Shown: piece after piece, positions 1 through 5,959 of the stretch | How positions within the stretch are numbered: the stretch's first letter is position 1 | How the letters are laid out: every line of letters starts with the position of its first letter | Made by a program: the position numbers and the translations under genes | The notes under the pieces: model-generated | The model's database searches: none | What the model was told of the DNA's origin: nothing | What the model saw: the letters and a program-made list of their open reading frames with translations, nothing else | From: Roseiflexaceae bacterium | Lineage (GTDB): Bacteria > Chloroflexota > Chloroflexia > Chloroflexales > Roseiflexaceae | DNA length: 12,622 nt | Reading direction: 5' to 3' | Assembly (NCBI GenBank): GCA_947462525.1 | Contig: CANHPK010000017.1 | Span: 1-12,622 of the forward strand

Positions 1-64
1 CGACCATCTGCTCGAGCTCTTTGGTGTCTGCCCGCGTTGTCATCGTGCCCATACCGCCCGCTAA
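1..64 (+). CDS. C-terminal end of a Fur-family metalloregulator (5' cut by window edge)
   Basis: Reading from base 2 there is an open frame of 20 codons ending in TAA at 62-64. Its peptide ends HLLELFGVCPRCHRAHTAR. A short helix followed by a G-x-C-P-x-C pair close to the C terminus is how Fur, Zur and PerR-type repressors end; in that family the Cys-X2-Cys is half of the structural zinc site. Only this tail is visible, so neither the metal or signal sensed nor the DNA-binding domain can be judged. The stop lies 13 bases before the oxidase start codon, so the regulator probably shares a transcript with the oxidase operon. Assignment rests on one short motif; another zinc-ribbon-ended protein cannot be excluded. 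Confidence 0.55.
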   Translation, partial: DHLLELFGVCPRCHRAHTAR

Positions 65-77
65 GCAAGGATGTCCT

Positions 78-1202
78 ATGCACTACCACACCATCATCGT
101 CGGTCTCGGTGGCATGGGGAGTGCCGCTGCGTACCACCTCGCAGCCCGTGGCGAAAAAGTCCTCGGTATCGAGCGCTTCTCCCCCGCACATCGCAATGGA
201 TCGAGTCACGGTCACTCACGCATCATCCGCCAAGCATACTTCGAACACCCCTCGTATGTCCCATTGCTCAAGCGTGCCTTTTCGCATTGGGATGATCTCG
301 CACGCCAAGCAGACGAGGATCTTTTGCACCTCACCGGTGGCCTCAACCTGGGTCTGCCCGATAGCGATGTGATTACCGGCACGCTCGCGAGTGTCCGTGC
401 CCATGACCTCCCACACGAATACCTGACCGCGGCTGAGATACGCCGTCGCTATCCTGCATTCACTCCGAGCGACGACATCGTCGGGGTGTTCGAACGCAAT
501 GCCGGGTATGTCGTGCCCGAGGCTGCGGTGCGCACACATCTGCGCCTCGCCGCCCAGCACAGCGCCACCCTACGATACAACGAGGTCGTACAGTCGTGGC
601 AGGCCACCGAGAGCGGGGTCACCGTGACCACCGACCAGCGTACATACACTGCCGATCACCTCATCCTGTCCCCTGGTGCCTGGGCTCCTGAGCTCATGCG
701 CGACCTGGGGTTACCGCTCCGCGTCGAACGCCGTGTGCTCCTCTGGTTTGACCCGATTGGCGGTGAAGCCCCCTTCGACGAGGCCAATTTCCCCGTCTAT
801 ATATGGGACTGCGGTGAAGGGGTGTCGTTTTATGGCTTCCCCAAGCAGCCCGGCACACCCGGCATCAAGGTCGCCATCCACACCGTCGGTCAACACTGTG
901 CGCCTGACACCATCGACCGTGCACTCAATGATCACGATGTTGCATCACTCCAAGATTTGGTACGCGAGCGCGTACCGGCGCTCCTCGGGCCGATGCGAGA
1001 CTATGCGACCTGCATGTACACATTGACTCCGGACGAGCATTTTGTCATCGCCAAACATCCCGCACATCCGCAGGTCGTGCTTGCGTCGCCCTGCTCCGGC
1101 CATGGCTTTAAGTTCACCCCGGTCATTGGTGAGGTGCTTGCCGATCTCGCCATGCATGGCCGTACGAACCACGACATCTCGCTCTTTTCGTTGCGCTTCT
1201 AA
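78..1202 (+). CDS. solA: Monomeric sarcosine oxidase / N-methyl-L-tryptophan oxidase-like flavoprotein (SolA/MSOX family)
   Basis: A 374-residue FAD amine oxidase, close to the roughly 370-390 residues usual for this family, which oxidises N-methyl (secondary) amino acids to amine plus aldehyde with release of hydrogen peroxide. The N-terminal Rossmann motif GLGGMGS is at residues 9-15. The paired arginines of the MSOX active site are seen in HGHSRIIRQAY (Arg48 and Arg51). Lys264 in GIKVAIHTVG matches the oxygen-activating lysine. Cys312 in TCMYTLTPDEHF matches the cysteine that carries the covalent 8-alpha-S-FAD. SGHGFKF follows near the C terminus. The ATG at 78 is preferred over an in-frame GTG at 21 because AAGGA (67-71) sits 6 bases upstream and the dinucleotide-binding fold starts directly. 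It leads an operon with an isomerase 12 bases downstream. The real substrate is uncertain: sarcosine, N-methyl-amino acids, pipecolate or a glycated amino acid are all possible in this fold. Confidence 0.9.
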   Translation: MHYHTIIVGLGGMGSAAAYHLAARGEKVLGIERFSPAHRNGSSHGHSRIIRQAYFEHPSYVPLLKRAFSHWDDLARQADEDLLHLTGGLNLGLPDSDVITGTLASVRAHDLPHEYLTAAEIRRRYPAFTPSDDIVGVFERNAGYVVPEAAVRTHLRLAAQHSATLRYNEVVQSWQATESGVTVTTDQRTYTADHLILSPGAWAPELMRDLGLPLRVERRVLLWFDPIGGEAPFDEANFPVYIWDCGEGVSFYGFPKQPGTPGIKVAIHTVGQHCAPDTIDRALNDHDVASLQDLVRERVPALLGPMRDYATCMYTLTPDEHFVIAKHPAHPQVVLASPCSGHGFKFTPVIGEVLADLAMHGRTNHDISLFSLRF

Positions 1203-1214
1203 CCGAGGGATATT

Positions 1215-1763
1215 ATGCCGCCACTGACGTTGAACGCTGTCCATGACTTGCGTCTCCGCACCGCCGCTGCCCTTGCATCGGCCGGTATTGTCCTGACACC
1301 CACCGAGCAATCCACTATCGAAATCGCAGACTGCGGCCTCGGCGAGATCATGACAACCGGGCTGCAACTCATCACCTACATCAATACCGATCGGTGCTGT
1401 GCCAAAGAGCTCGTCCTTTTTGCCCATCAGCTGTTCCCCGAGCACCGCCACCCCCCGGTCGGCGCTGATCCCGGCAAAGAAGAGACCTTTCGCTGTCGGC
1501 AAGGCACCCTCTATCTGTATGTCGAGGGAGCGCCTACCAGCAACCCGCGGGCCACACCGCCTGCTACACGACGTCCGTTTTTGACCGTTTGGCACGAGAT
1601 CATCTTGCAGCCCGGTGACCAGTACACCCTGCAACCCAACATCAAGCACTGGTTCCAAGCCGGGCCGGCAGGGTGCATCGTGTCTGAGTTTTCTACCCGG
1701 AGCACCGACGAACACGACGTCTTCACTGATCCAGCCATTATTCGCATCCCGACTATCAACTAA
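1215..1763 (+). CDS. D-lyxose ketol-isomerase family cupin
   Basis: A 182-residue single-domain cupin matching the D-lyxose isomerases (EC 5.3.1.15; B. subtilis YdaE and E. coli O157 type), which interconvert D-lyxose and D-xylulose and also accept D-mannose/D-fructose. The metal ligands are His77 and His79 (in FPEHRHP), Glu90 (in GKEETF) and His145 (in NIKHWF); their spacing (2, 11 and 55) is that of the characterised enzymes. The N-terminal part (IEIADCGLGEIMTTGLQLI) matches the family's lead-in. GAGGGA at 1205-1210 lies 4 bases before the ATG. It lies between the oxidase (12-base gap) and the FAH-fold dehydratase (9-base gap), so the three are surely co-transcribed. A loop around residues 105-125 is Pro/Arg-rich and looks like a local insertion. 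The substrate here may be a sugar released or modified by its operon partners rather than free lyxose. Confidence 0.85.
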   Translation: MPPLTLNAVHDLRLRTAAALASAGIVLTPTEQSTIEIADCGLGEIMTTGLQLITYINTDRCCAKELVLFAHQLFPEHRHPPVGADPGKEETFRCRQGTLYLYVEGAPTSNPRATPPATRRPFLTVWHEIILQPGDQYTLQPNIKHWFQAGPAGCIVSEFSTRSTDEHDVFTDPAIIRIPTIN

Positions 1764-1772
1764 GGAGCACCC

Positions 1773-2639
1773 ATGTACATTTGCCGCTACACCATCGACA
1801 AGAACAGCATCCGCATTGGCTTTGTCGACAACCAGCAGGTCTACGACATCACCGCCCGATTCCCCAGTATCACGGCGTTTTTGCGGTGGACCATTGGCCG
1901 TACAGACGCAGGCTCGGCCCTCAGAAAAGCCCTGCACGGCACACAGCCTACCGCACCGCTCAGCAGTGTCACCCTCCTGCGCCCCACCGATGAACAAGAA
2001 ATCTGGGCTGCCGGCGTCACCTACGAGCGCTCCCGTGTCGCCCGCGAAGAAGAGTCAGCCAATAGCGGCATCTACGACCGTGTCTACCGGGCTGCCCGAC
2101 CCGAAGTTTTCTTCAAAGCTACCCCGAGCCGGGTCGTCGGTCCAATGGAGCCCGTCGCCATCCGACACGATGCCAGTTGGAACGTCCCCGAGCCCGAACT
2201 AGCCCTGGTCATCAACCCCGCCAAAGAACTCATCGGATACACCGTCGGCAACGATATGTCATCGCGTGACATCGAGGGCGAAAACCCGCTCTACCTCCCA
2301 CAGGCAAAAATGTACGGCCGGTGCTGCGCCGTCGGGCCGATGATTGCCCTGGCAGAACACGTGGCCGACCCCAAAAACCTCACTATCGCCATCGAAATTC
2401 AACGCAACGGCGCCGTCGCCTTCGCAGGCACGGTCAACACGTCCAAAATCGTCCGTTCCTTTGCCGAGCTCATCGACTACCTCGGTCGCGATAACCTCTT
2501 CCCCGACGGCGTTCTGCTGCTCACCGGCACCGGGATCGTGCCTGCAGACGACTTCACCCTCGAGTCCGGTGACTCGGTCAGTATCACCATCGACGGCATT
2601 GGGACGCTCCACAACCCCGTCGTACGTGGCTGCGCCTAG
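1773..2639 (+). CDS. FAH-fold dehydratase resembling 2-dehydro-3-deoxy-D-arabinonate dehydratase (KdaD-like)
   Basis: A 288-residue protein of the fumarylacetoacetate hydrolase superfamily. It resembles Sulfolobus KdaD throughout, not only in the core: GVTYERSR (81-88), YDRVYRAARPEVFFKATPSR (101-120), SWNVPEPELALV (135-146), ENPLYLPQAKMYGRC (170-184), VNTSK and TGTGIVPADD. KdaD (EC 4.2.1.141) dehydrates 2-keto-3-deoxypentonate to 2,5-dioxopentanoate in the oxidative pentose (Weimberg-type) route. The expected Mg2+ ligands Glu140, Glu142 and Asp161 are present. The AAGGAG Shine-Dalgarno (1762-1767) overlaps the preceding stop codon, indicating tight coupling. No sugar dehydrogenase, sugar-acid dehydratase or dioxopentanoate dehydrogenase lies in the window, so the pathway is incomplete here. 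Databases often call such proteins simply FAH-family hydrolases; the dehydratase role is inferred from similarity. Confidence 0.8.
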   Translation: MYICRYTIDKNSIRIGFVDNQQVYDITARFPSITAFLRWTIGRTDAGSALRKALHGTQPTAPLSSVTLLRPTDEQEIWAAGVTYERSRVAREEESANSGIYDRVYRAARPEVFFKATPSRVVGPMEPVAIRHDASWNVPEPELALVINPAKELIGYTVGNDMSSRDIEGENPLYLPQAKMYGRCCAVGPMIALAEHVADPKNLTIAIEIQRNGAVAFAGTVNTSKIVRSFAELIDYLGRDNLFPDGVLLLTGTGIVPADDFTLESGDSVSITIDGIGTLHNPVVRGCA

Positions 2640-2661
2640 CTCGTCTGTTCCGTAATATGCG

Positions 2662-2700
2662 AAAAAACAGCGCGCGCCGTCAATGACGGCGCGCTTTTTT
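2662..2700 (+). terminator. Rho-independent terminator, probably bidirectional
   Basis: A perfect 10-bp stem (GCGCGCCGTC at 2672-2681 with GACGGCGCGC at 2685-2694) and a 3-base loop are followed by six T (2695-2700). Six A at 2662-2667 supply a U-tract for the opposite strand, so the hairpin can stop both the oxidase operon and the leftward operon that ends at 2756. Confidence 0.93.
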
Positions 2701-2755
2701 GATTTGGTTTCACGCTGGCTTGCGGGTACCACGCAGCACTCAGGCGGGTTAACGA

Positions 2756-3316
2756 TTACGCGTCCAACAGACTCCACAATTGTTGCACAATGTGGTCGGG
2801 ATTCACCTGCAGAAACTCCGTCGTATCGACCGTCAAACACGCACCGGGCAAGTCGAGCGGGGTAATCCTGCCGACGTGTAATTGTGATTGGAGCTCTTGG
2901 ATTAATGTTCCTTCATGATGGCCAGGATGACGCTTGCCGGACAATCCACGTGCCCGATGGCGTGCCAGCAACACATCACCGTCACATACCACCAGTACCT
3001 GCACCCATTGCGTCGTGGTCTGCTGGACGGCACGGAGGAAGCGTGGGGTGTCACGTTCGCAGTCGAAGTTCCCTTCGATGACGACATCCCGGCCTGCGAG
3101 CGCTTCACGTTGCAGCCACAGAAAGAGCAAATCCATGCTCGCCGCACTCAACTTGCGCGACCACGGCCGGTCGCCCCAACCGATGCTTTCAAAGAGGGAC
3201 TCCTTGATCATATCTTTGGTAAGGAGCGGCCAGCCGAGTTGGTGTGCAATTTTGCTCGCCAGTGACGTTTTGCCTACCCCAGGCAGCCCATTGACCACGA
3301 CAACGCGACTCTTCAT
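2756..3316 (-). CDS. Small P-loop kinase / AAA_33-type ATP-binding protein
   Basis: A 186-residue P-loop protein with Walker A GLPGVGKTS at residues 10-18, an acidic residue after the second strand (LLTKDMIKES, Asp35), VVIEGNF (78-84), and an Arg/His-rich lid segment ARHRARGLSGKRHPGHHE (118-135). This layout is that of the small kinases related to zeta toxin, chloramphenicol phosphotransferase and shikimate/gluconate kinases (COG0645-like); the RHPGH lid motif is common in uncharacterised members. The phosphate acceptor is unknown. Its ATG overlaps the TGA of the racemase gene (ATGA, 3313-3316) with only a weak AAGG upstream, so translation is probably coupled. It is the last gene of the leftward operon and ends just before the shared terminator. 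Its place beside amino-acid acylation genes hints at a small-molecule acceptor, but that is only inference. Confidence 0.75.
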   Translation of the reverse strand: MKSRVVVVNGLPGVGKTSLASKIAHQLGWPLLTKDMIKESLFESIGWGDRPWSRKLSAASMDLLFLWLQREALAGRDVVIEGNFDCERDTPRFLRAVQQTTTQWVQVLVVCDGDVLLARHRARGLSGKRHPGHHEGTLIQELQSQLHVGRITPLDLPGACLTVDTTEFLQVNPDHIVQQLWSLLDA

Positions 3317-4422
3317 GCCTTGACAATCAACTTGTGGGTCGTAATCGAATCGAGGTACTCCATGTCGAGCAGTGCGCCACTCCCGATGCTATTTGGCACC
3401 GTCAGCGTACTATCGCCATTCAGCACAAACGGGTTCGTCACGATGTCGCGCACAAAGTAGCGTGCATTGGCACTGATGTCGCCCGGTAGCACAAAATTGG
3501 GCAGGCTCGCCAGAGCCACGTTTGCCGCCCGACCAATACCGGTCTCGAGCATACCGCCGCACCACACGGGGATATCTGCGGCCAATGCCATGTCATGAAT
3601 CTGCTTCGATGCGGCAAACCCACCCACCCGTGAAGGCTTGATGTTGATGACCCCACATGCGCGCAACTCGATAGCCCAGCGGGCATGCTCGGGCGAAACG
3701 ATGCTTTCATCAAGACAAATGGGGGTTTTGAGTGCACGCTGGAGTTTGGCATGATCAATGATGTCGTCATGCCCCAACGGTTGTTCGATCAACAACAACC
3801 CGTACTCGTCGAGTTGTGCCAAGTGCTCGGCATGATCAAGCGTGTAGATGCTATTTGCATCGACTTGGAGCATGATGTGCGGCCAAGCGGTGCGTACCGC
3901 ACGCGTCGGCTCGATATCCCAACCCGGTTTGATTTTCAATTTGATACGCTGATACCCTGCATCGACATAGGCTCCGACGACCTTAAGAAGCGTGTCGATG
4001 TCTTTTTGGATGCCGACCGACACACCGACACTGACCGTCTCGCGTACGCCGCCGAGCATCGATTTGAGGCTTTGCTGCTGTGCATGACCAAACCAATCCC
4101 ACACCGCGAATTCGAGCCCCGCTTGGGCGATGCGATTGGCACGCACATTGGCAAAAATGCGTTGGACGTCATAAGGGTCAGTGATGTCGTGCTTCATCAG
4201 CACCGGTGCAAGGATATCACGCAACATAATCATTGCCGTGGCAGTGGTTTCTTCGTTGTACCACGGTCCGGGGCCGACCGGACTTTCGCCCCAGCCCGTT
4301 ACCCCATCTGCATCGATACGCACCAAGATGGCATTACTGCCTGTTTCGCGCCAGCCACTCGTCTCGAACGGTGAGACATACGGCAAATCAATCGAACGTA
4401 ACTCTACCTGTTGAATACGCAT
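3313..4422 (-). CDS. menC: N-succinylamino acid racemase / o-succinylbenzoate synthase (enolase superfamily)
   Basis: A 369-residue enolase-superfamily enzyme of the NSAR/OSBS (MenC type 2) subfamily, the usual length. Catalytic lysines are Lys163 (in IKLKIKPG, the KxK motif) and Lys262 (in NIKPSRVGG). Metal ligands are Asp188 (LQVDAN), Glu213 (LLIEQP) and Asp238 (CLDES). The numbering is within one residue of the Amycolatopsis enzyme. Arg265 in KPSRVGG corresponds to the second-shell arginine (R266, Amycolatopsis numbering) reported to favour racemase activity. The C-terminal barrel has GGMLETGIGRAAN. The ATG at 4422 is chosen over a longer in-frame start at 4512 because AGGAG lies 9 bases upstream and the family's N terminus begins there. 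The adjacent GNAT gene, 10 bases upstream, argues for racemisation of N-succinyl amino acids; no other men genes are nearby. A dual role in menaquinone synthesis remains possible. Confidence 0.9.
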   Translation of the reverse strand: MRIQQVELRSIDLPYVSPFETSGWRETGSNAILVRIDADGVTGWGESPVGPGPWYNEETTATAMIMLRDILAPVLMKHDITDPYDVQRIFANVRANRIAQAGLEFAVWDWFGHAQQQSLKSMLGGVRETVSVGVSVGIQKDIDTLLKVVGAYVDAGYQRIKLKIKPGWDIEPTRAVRTAWPHIMLQVDANSIYTLDHAEHLAQLDEYGLLLIEQPLGHDDIIDHAKLQRALKTPICLDESIVSPEHARWAIELRACGVINIKPSRVGGFAASKQIHDMALAADIPVWCGGMLETGIGRAANVALASLPNFVLPGDISANARYFVRDIVTNPFVLNGDSTLTVPNSIGSGALLDMEYLDSITTHKLIVKA

Positions 4423-4432
4423 AGTGTTGCTC

Positions 4433-5266
4433 CTACATCCGTGGCCGGACGAGATAGTGCCATCCTCGCTGGGGCACCTGGATACAATCGACGACGTGAT
4501 ACCCCGCAGCAAACGCTGCCTCGAAGTACTCCCGTTGCATCATGCGCCAGGCGTGCAACCGTGGCGTGTCGTGCGTGCGCAACAGCGCGAGCTGTTCGGG
4601 CAACGGGATAGCGACGGTTTGCCCATCCCAGTTCGGCATTTGAACGGCGTGCGGCATATTTTCTGCGACATGCACGGGGAACGCGATATCGACCGCAGTC
4701 CAATCGGGGTATTGCTGGGCGAGATGACGTTCGGTGCGTGCATCCTGCAGGTACCACTCGGCTTCGAAGCGGTCGCTCGGCGCGCCGGCATTCAATGCAT
4801 CGGTCATTTCGCCATACACATCACGCTTGTAGGTCGAACAGAGAGCCCCCAGGCGGTGGATGTTGAACGTCCCATTGACGATTTGGAGCGGATCGTACGT
4901 CCATGTCATCACATTTGTCTGCCCATGCGCGATTAATTGATCGCGTTGTGCAGTCTTGAGCCGCAAGCCGATATCGCGGCCACGATACTCGGACAGCACT
5001 CCCACAATATGACTGCAGTATTTCAGTGTGGGAGGCATCGTATGTGACAATCCGTACCACCCCAACGCAAAGCCGACCATCCCGTGTGCCTCACGCGGGC
5101 CGTTGTCATCGTATGCGCCGAGGAGCACACAGTCATTGTGTGCCCAGGTAATCAACACGTGGGTAGGGATGATTTCGTCATCGGTGTTTGCCCAGACCCG
5201 GTTGTGCACGTACTGCAAATCGGCGCATCCCGCCAGATCGGTAATTGGCCTGATTGTAATTGCCAT
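4433..5266 (-). CDS. GNAT acyltransferase (COG3375 type), probable N-succinyltransferase for D-amino acids
   Basis: A 277-residue GNAT-superfamily protein. The acyl-CoA pyrophosphate-binding motif A is VGVLSEYRGRDIGLRLK (residues 88-104; R-G-R-D-I-G loop). It continues into WTYDPLQIVNGTFNIHRLG (122-140) and YGEMTDALNAGAPSDRFEAEW (151-171), blocks typical of the COG3375 group, not of ordinary acetyltransferases. In Geobacillus kaustophilus a member encoded beside NSAR was shown to be a succinyl-CoA:D-amino acid N-succinyltransferase; the same neighbourhood here supports that role but does not prove the acyl donor. GGAG lies about 8 bases before the ATG, and the gene is 16 bases from the DsbA-like gene upstream and 10 bases from the racemase downstream. 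The C-terminal third (175-277) has no motif I recognise and may shape the amino-acid site. Confidence 0.82.
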   Translation of the reverse strand: MAITIRPITDLAGCADLQYVHNRVWANTDDEIIPTHVLITWAHNDCVLLGAYDDNGPREAHGMVGFALGWYGLSHTMPPTLKYCSHIVGVLSEYRGRDIGLRLKTAQRDQLIAHGQTNVMTWTYDPLQIVNGTFNIHRLGALCSTYKRDVYGEMTDALNAGAPSDRFEAEWYLQDARTERHLAQQYPDWTAVDIAFPVHVAENMPHAVQMPNWDGQTVAIPLPEQLALLRTHDTPRLHAWRMMQREYFEAAFAAGYHVVDCIQVPQRGWHYLVRPRM

Positions 5267-5282
5267 ACCATCTCCCGCGTGC

Positions 5283-5903
5283 TTAGGGGTTCGGTCGTTT
5301 GAGCTCTACCAACCACGGGCGCGTGGTGAAGTCACGGCGGACATCATCGAACAGGGTCAATGCATCGGCCGCGCTGACAATTTCGCTGAGCTTCACGTAT
5401 ACCGCATTGCGCTCGTCGAAGCACAAAGTGGGGACTCCGAACGCCTTGTACTGCGCCACGGCATATTCGTGATCGCGCTTCAATACGTCCAGTAACGAGC
5501 GGTCTTGGACATCTGCATGGTAGCGTTGCATATCGATGCCGCAGGTTTCCGCCACTGCAGCGACCCCCTCACGTGTCGCAACGTCGCTCTTGGTCACATG
5601 CCGTGCTTCGTAGGCATTGGCACGGAACAGCTGGAACGCCGCAAGGCTCTGCCGGCGCACCGCCTCGGCCCCCCAAAAAAGATTCAACCCGCGAAAATTT
5701 TCCCACCCCTCTTTGGCACCTGCGTAGTCATGTGCTTGGTTCCAGACGCGCCAATCAGAGTCAGCGGGGGTGTTTATTTGTTCCAGCGAAAAAAAGCGCC
5801 AATCGATCTGTACCTCGGGGCGCTGCGCGACCACCAGGTCTAGCCACCGTGACGCACGCCAGGCAAATGGACAGAGCACATCAAAAAACACGGTCATCTT
5901 CAT
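5283..5903 (-). CDS. DsbA-family thioredoxin-fold protein (FrnE / Rv2466c-like), cytoplasmic
   Basis: A 206-residue protein with a thioredoxin-fold start (MTVFFDVLCPFAW) and the cis-proline motif GVPT at residues 156-159, with the helical insertion between them (about 60-150) that marks the DsbA superfamily. The active-site position reads CPFA (11-14): one cysteine, with alanine in place of the second. That rules out simple dithiol oxidase chemistry and points to a glutathione- or mycothiol-like thiol transferase or isomerase (compare HCCA isomerase and the Rv2466c group). There is no signal peptide, so it should be cytoplasmic. AAGGA lies 8 bases before the chosen ATG at 5903; a second ATG two codons later is possible. 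It stands at the head of the GNAT-racemase-kinase set and has its own likely promoter. Its substrate is unknown. Confidence 0.75.
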   Translation of the reverse strand: MKMTVFFDVLCPFAWRASRWLDLVVAQRPEVQIDWRFFSLEQINTPADSDWRVWNQAHDYAGAKEGWENFRGLNLFWGAEAVRRQSLAAFQLFRANAYEARHVTKSDVATREGVAAVAETCGIDMQRYHADVQDRSLLDVLKRDHEYAVAQYKAFGVPTLCFDERNAVYVKLSEIVSAADALTLFDDVRRDFTTRPWLVELKRPNP

Positions 5904-5930
5904 CGTTTTGTTCCTTGTTGCAATGCAGCT

Positions 5931-5959
5931 AGTGTAACACCAACCGTCTCAACCGTCAT
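5931..5959 (-). promoter_or_regulatory. Putative sigma-70-type promoter for the DsbA-GNAT-racemase-kinase operon
   Basis: On the minus strand ATGACG (5954-5959, 4 of 6 to TTGACA) and TACACT (5931-5936, 4 of 6 to TATAAT) are 17 bases apart. They overlap the stop of the FGGY kinase gene and lie 28 bases before the DsbA-like start, a suitable distance. Each box is only a moderate match, so read-through from the kinase gene may be the main source of transcription. Confidence 0.4.

Noticed and set aside
945..1997. A 350-codon open frame on the minus strand opposite the oxidase and isomerase genes
   Set aside because: It lies antisense to two genes with full active-site motifs, shows no recognisable domain and has an implausible Cys/Arg/Gly-rich composition; it is a by-product of codon bias.
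3685..4374. A 229-codon open frame on the plus strand opposite the racemase
   Set aside because: Antisense to conserved enolase-superfamily motifs, with no domain and no suitable ribosome-binding site.
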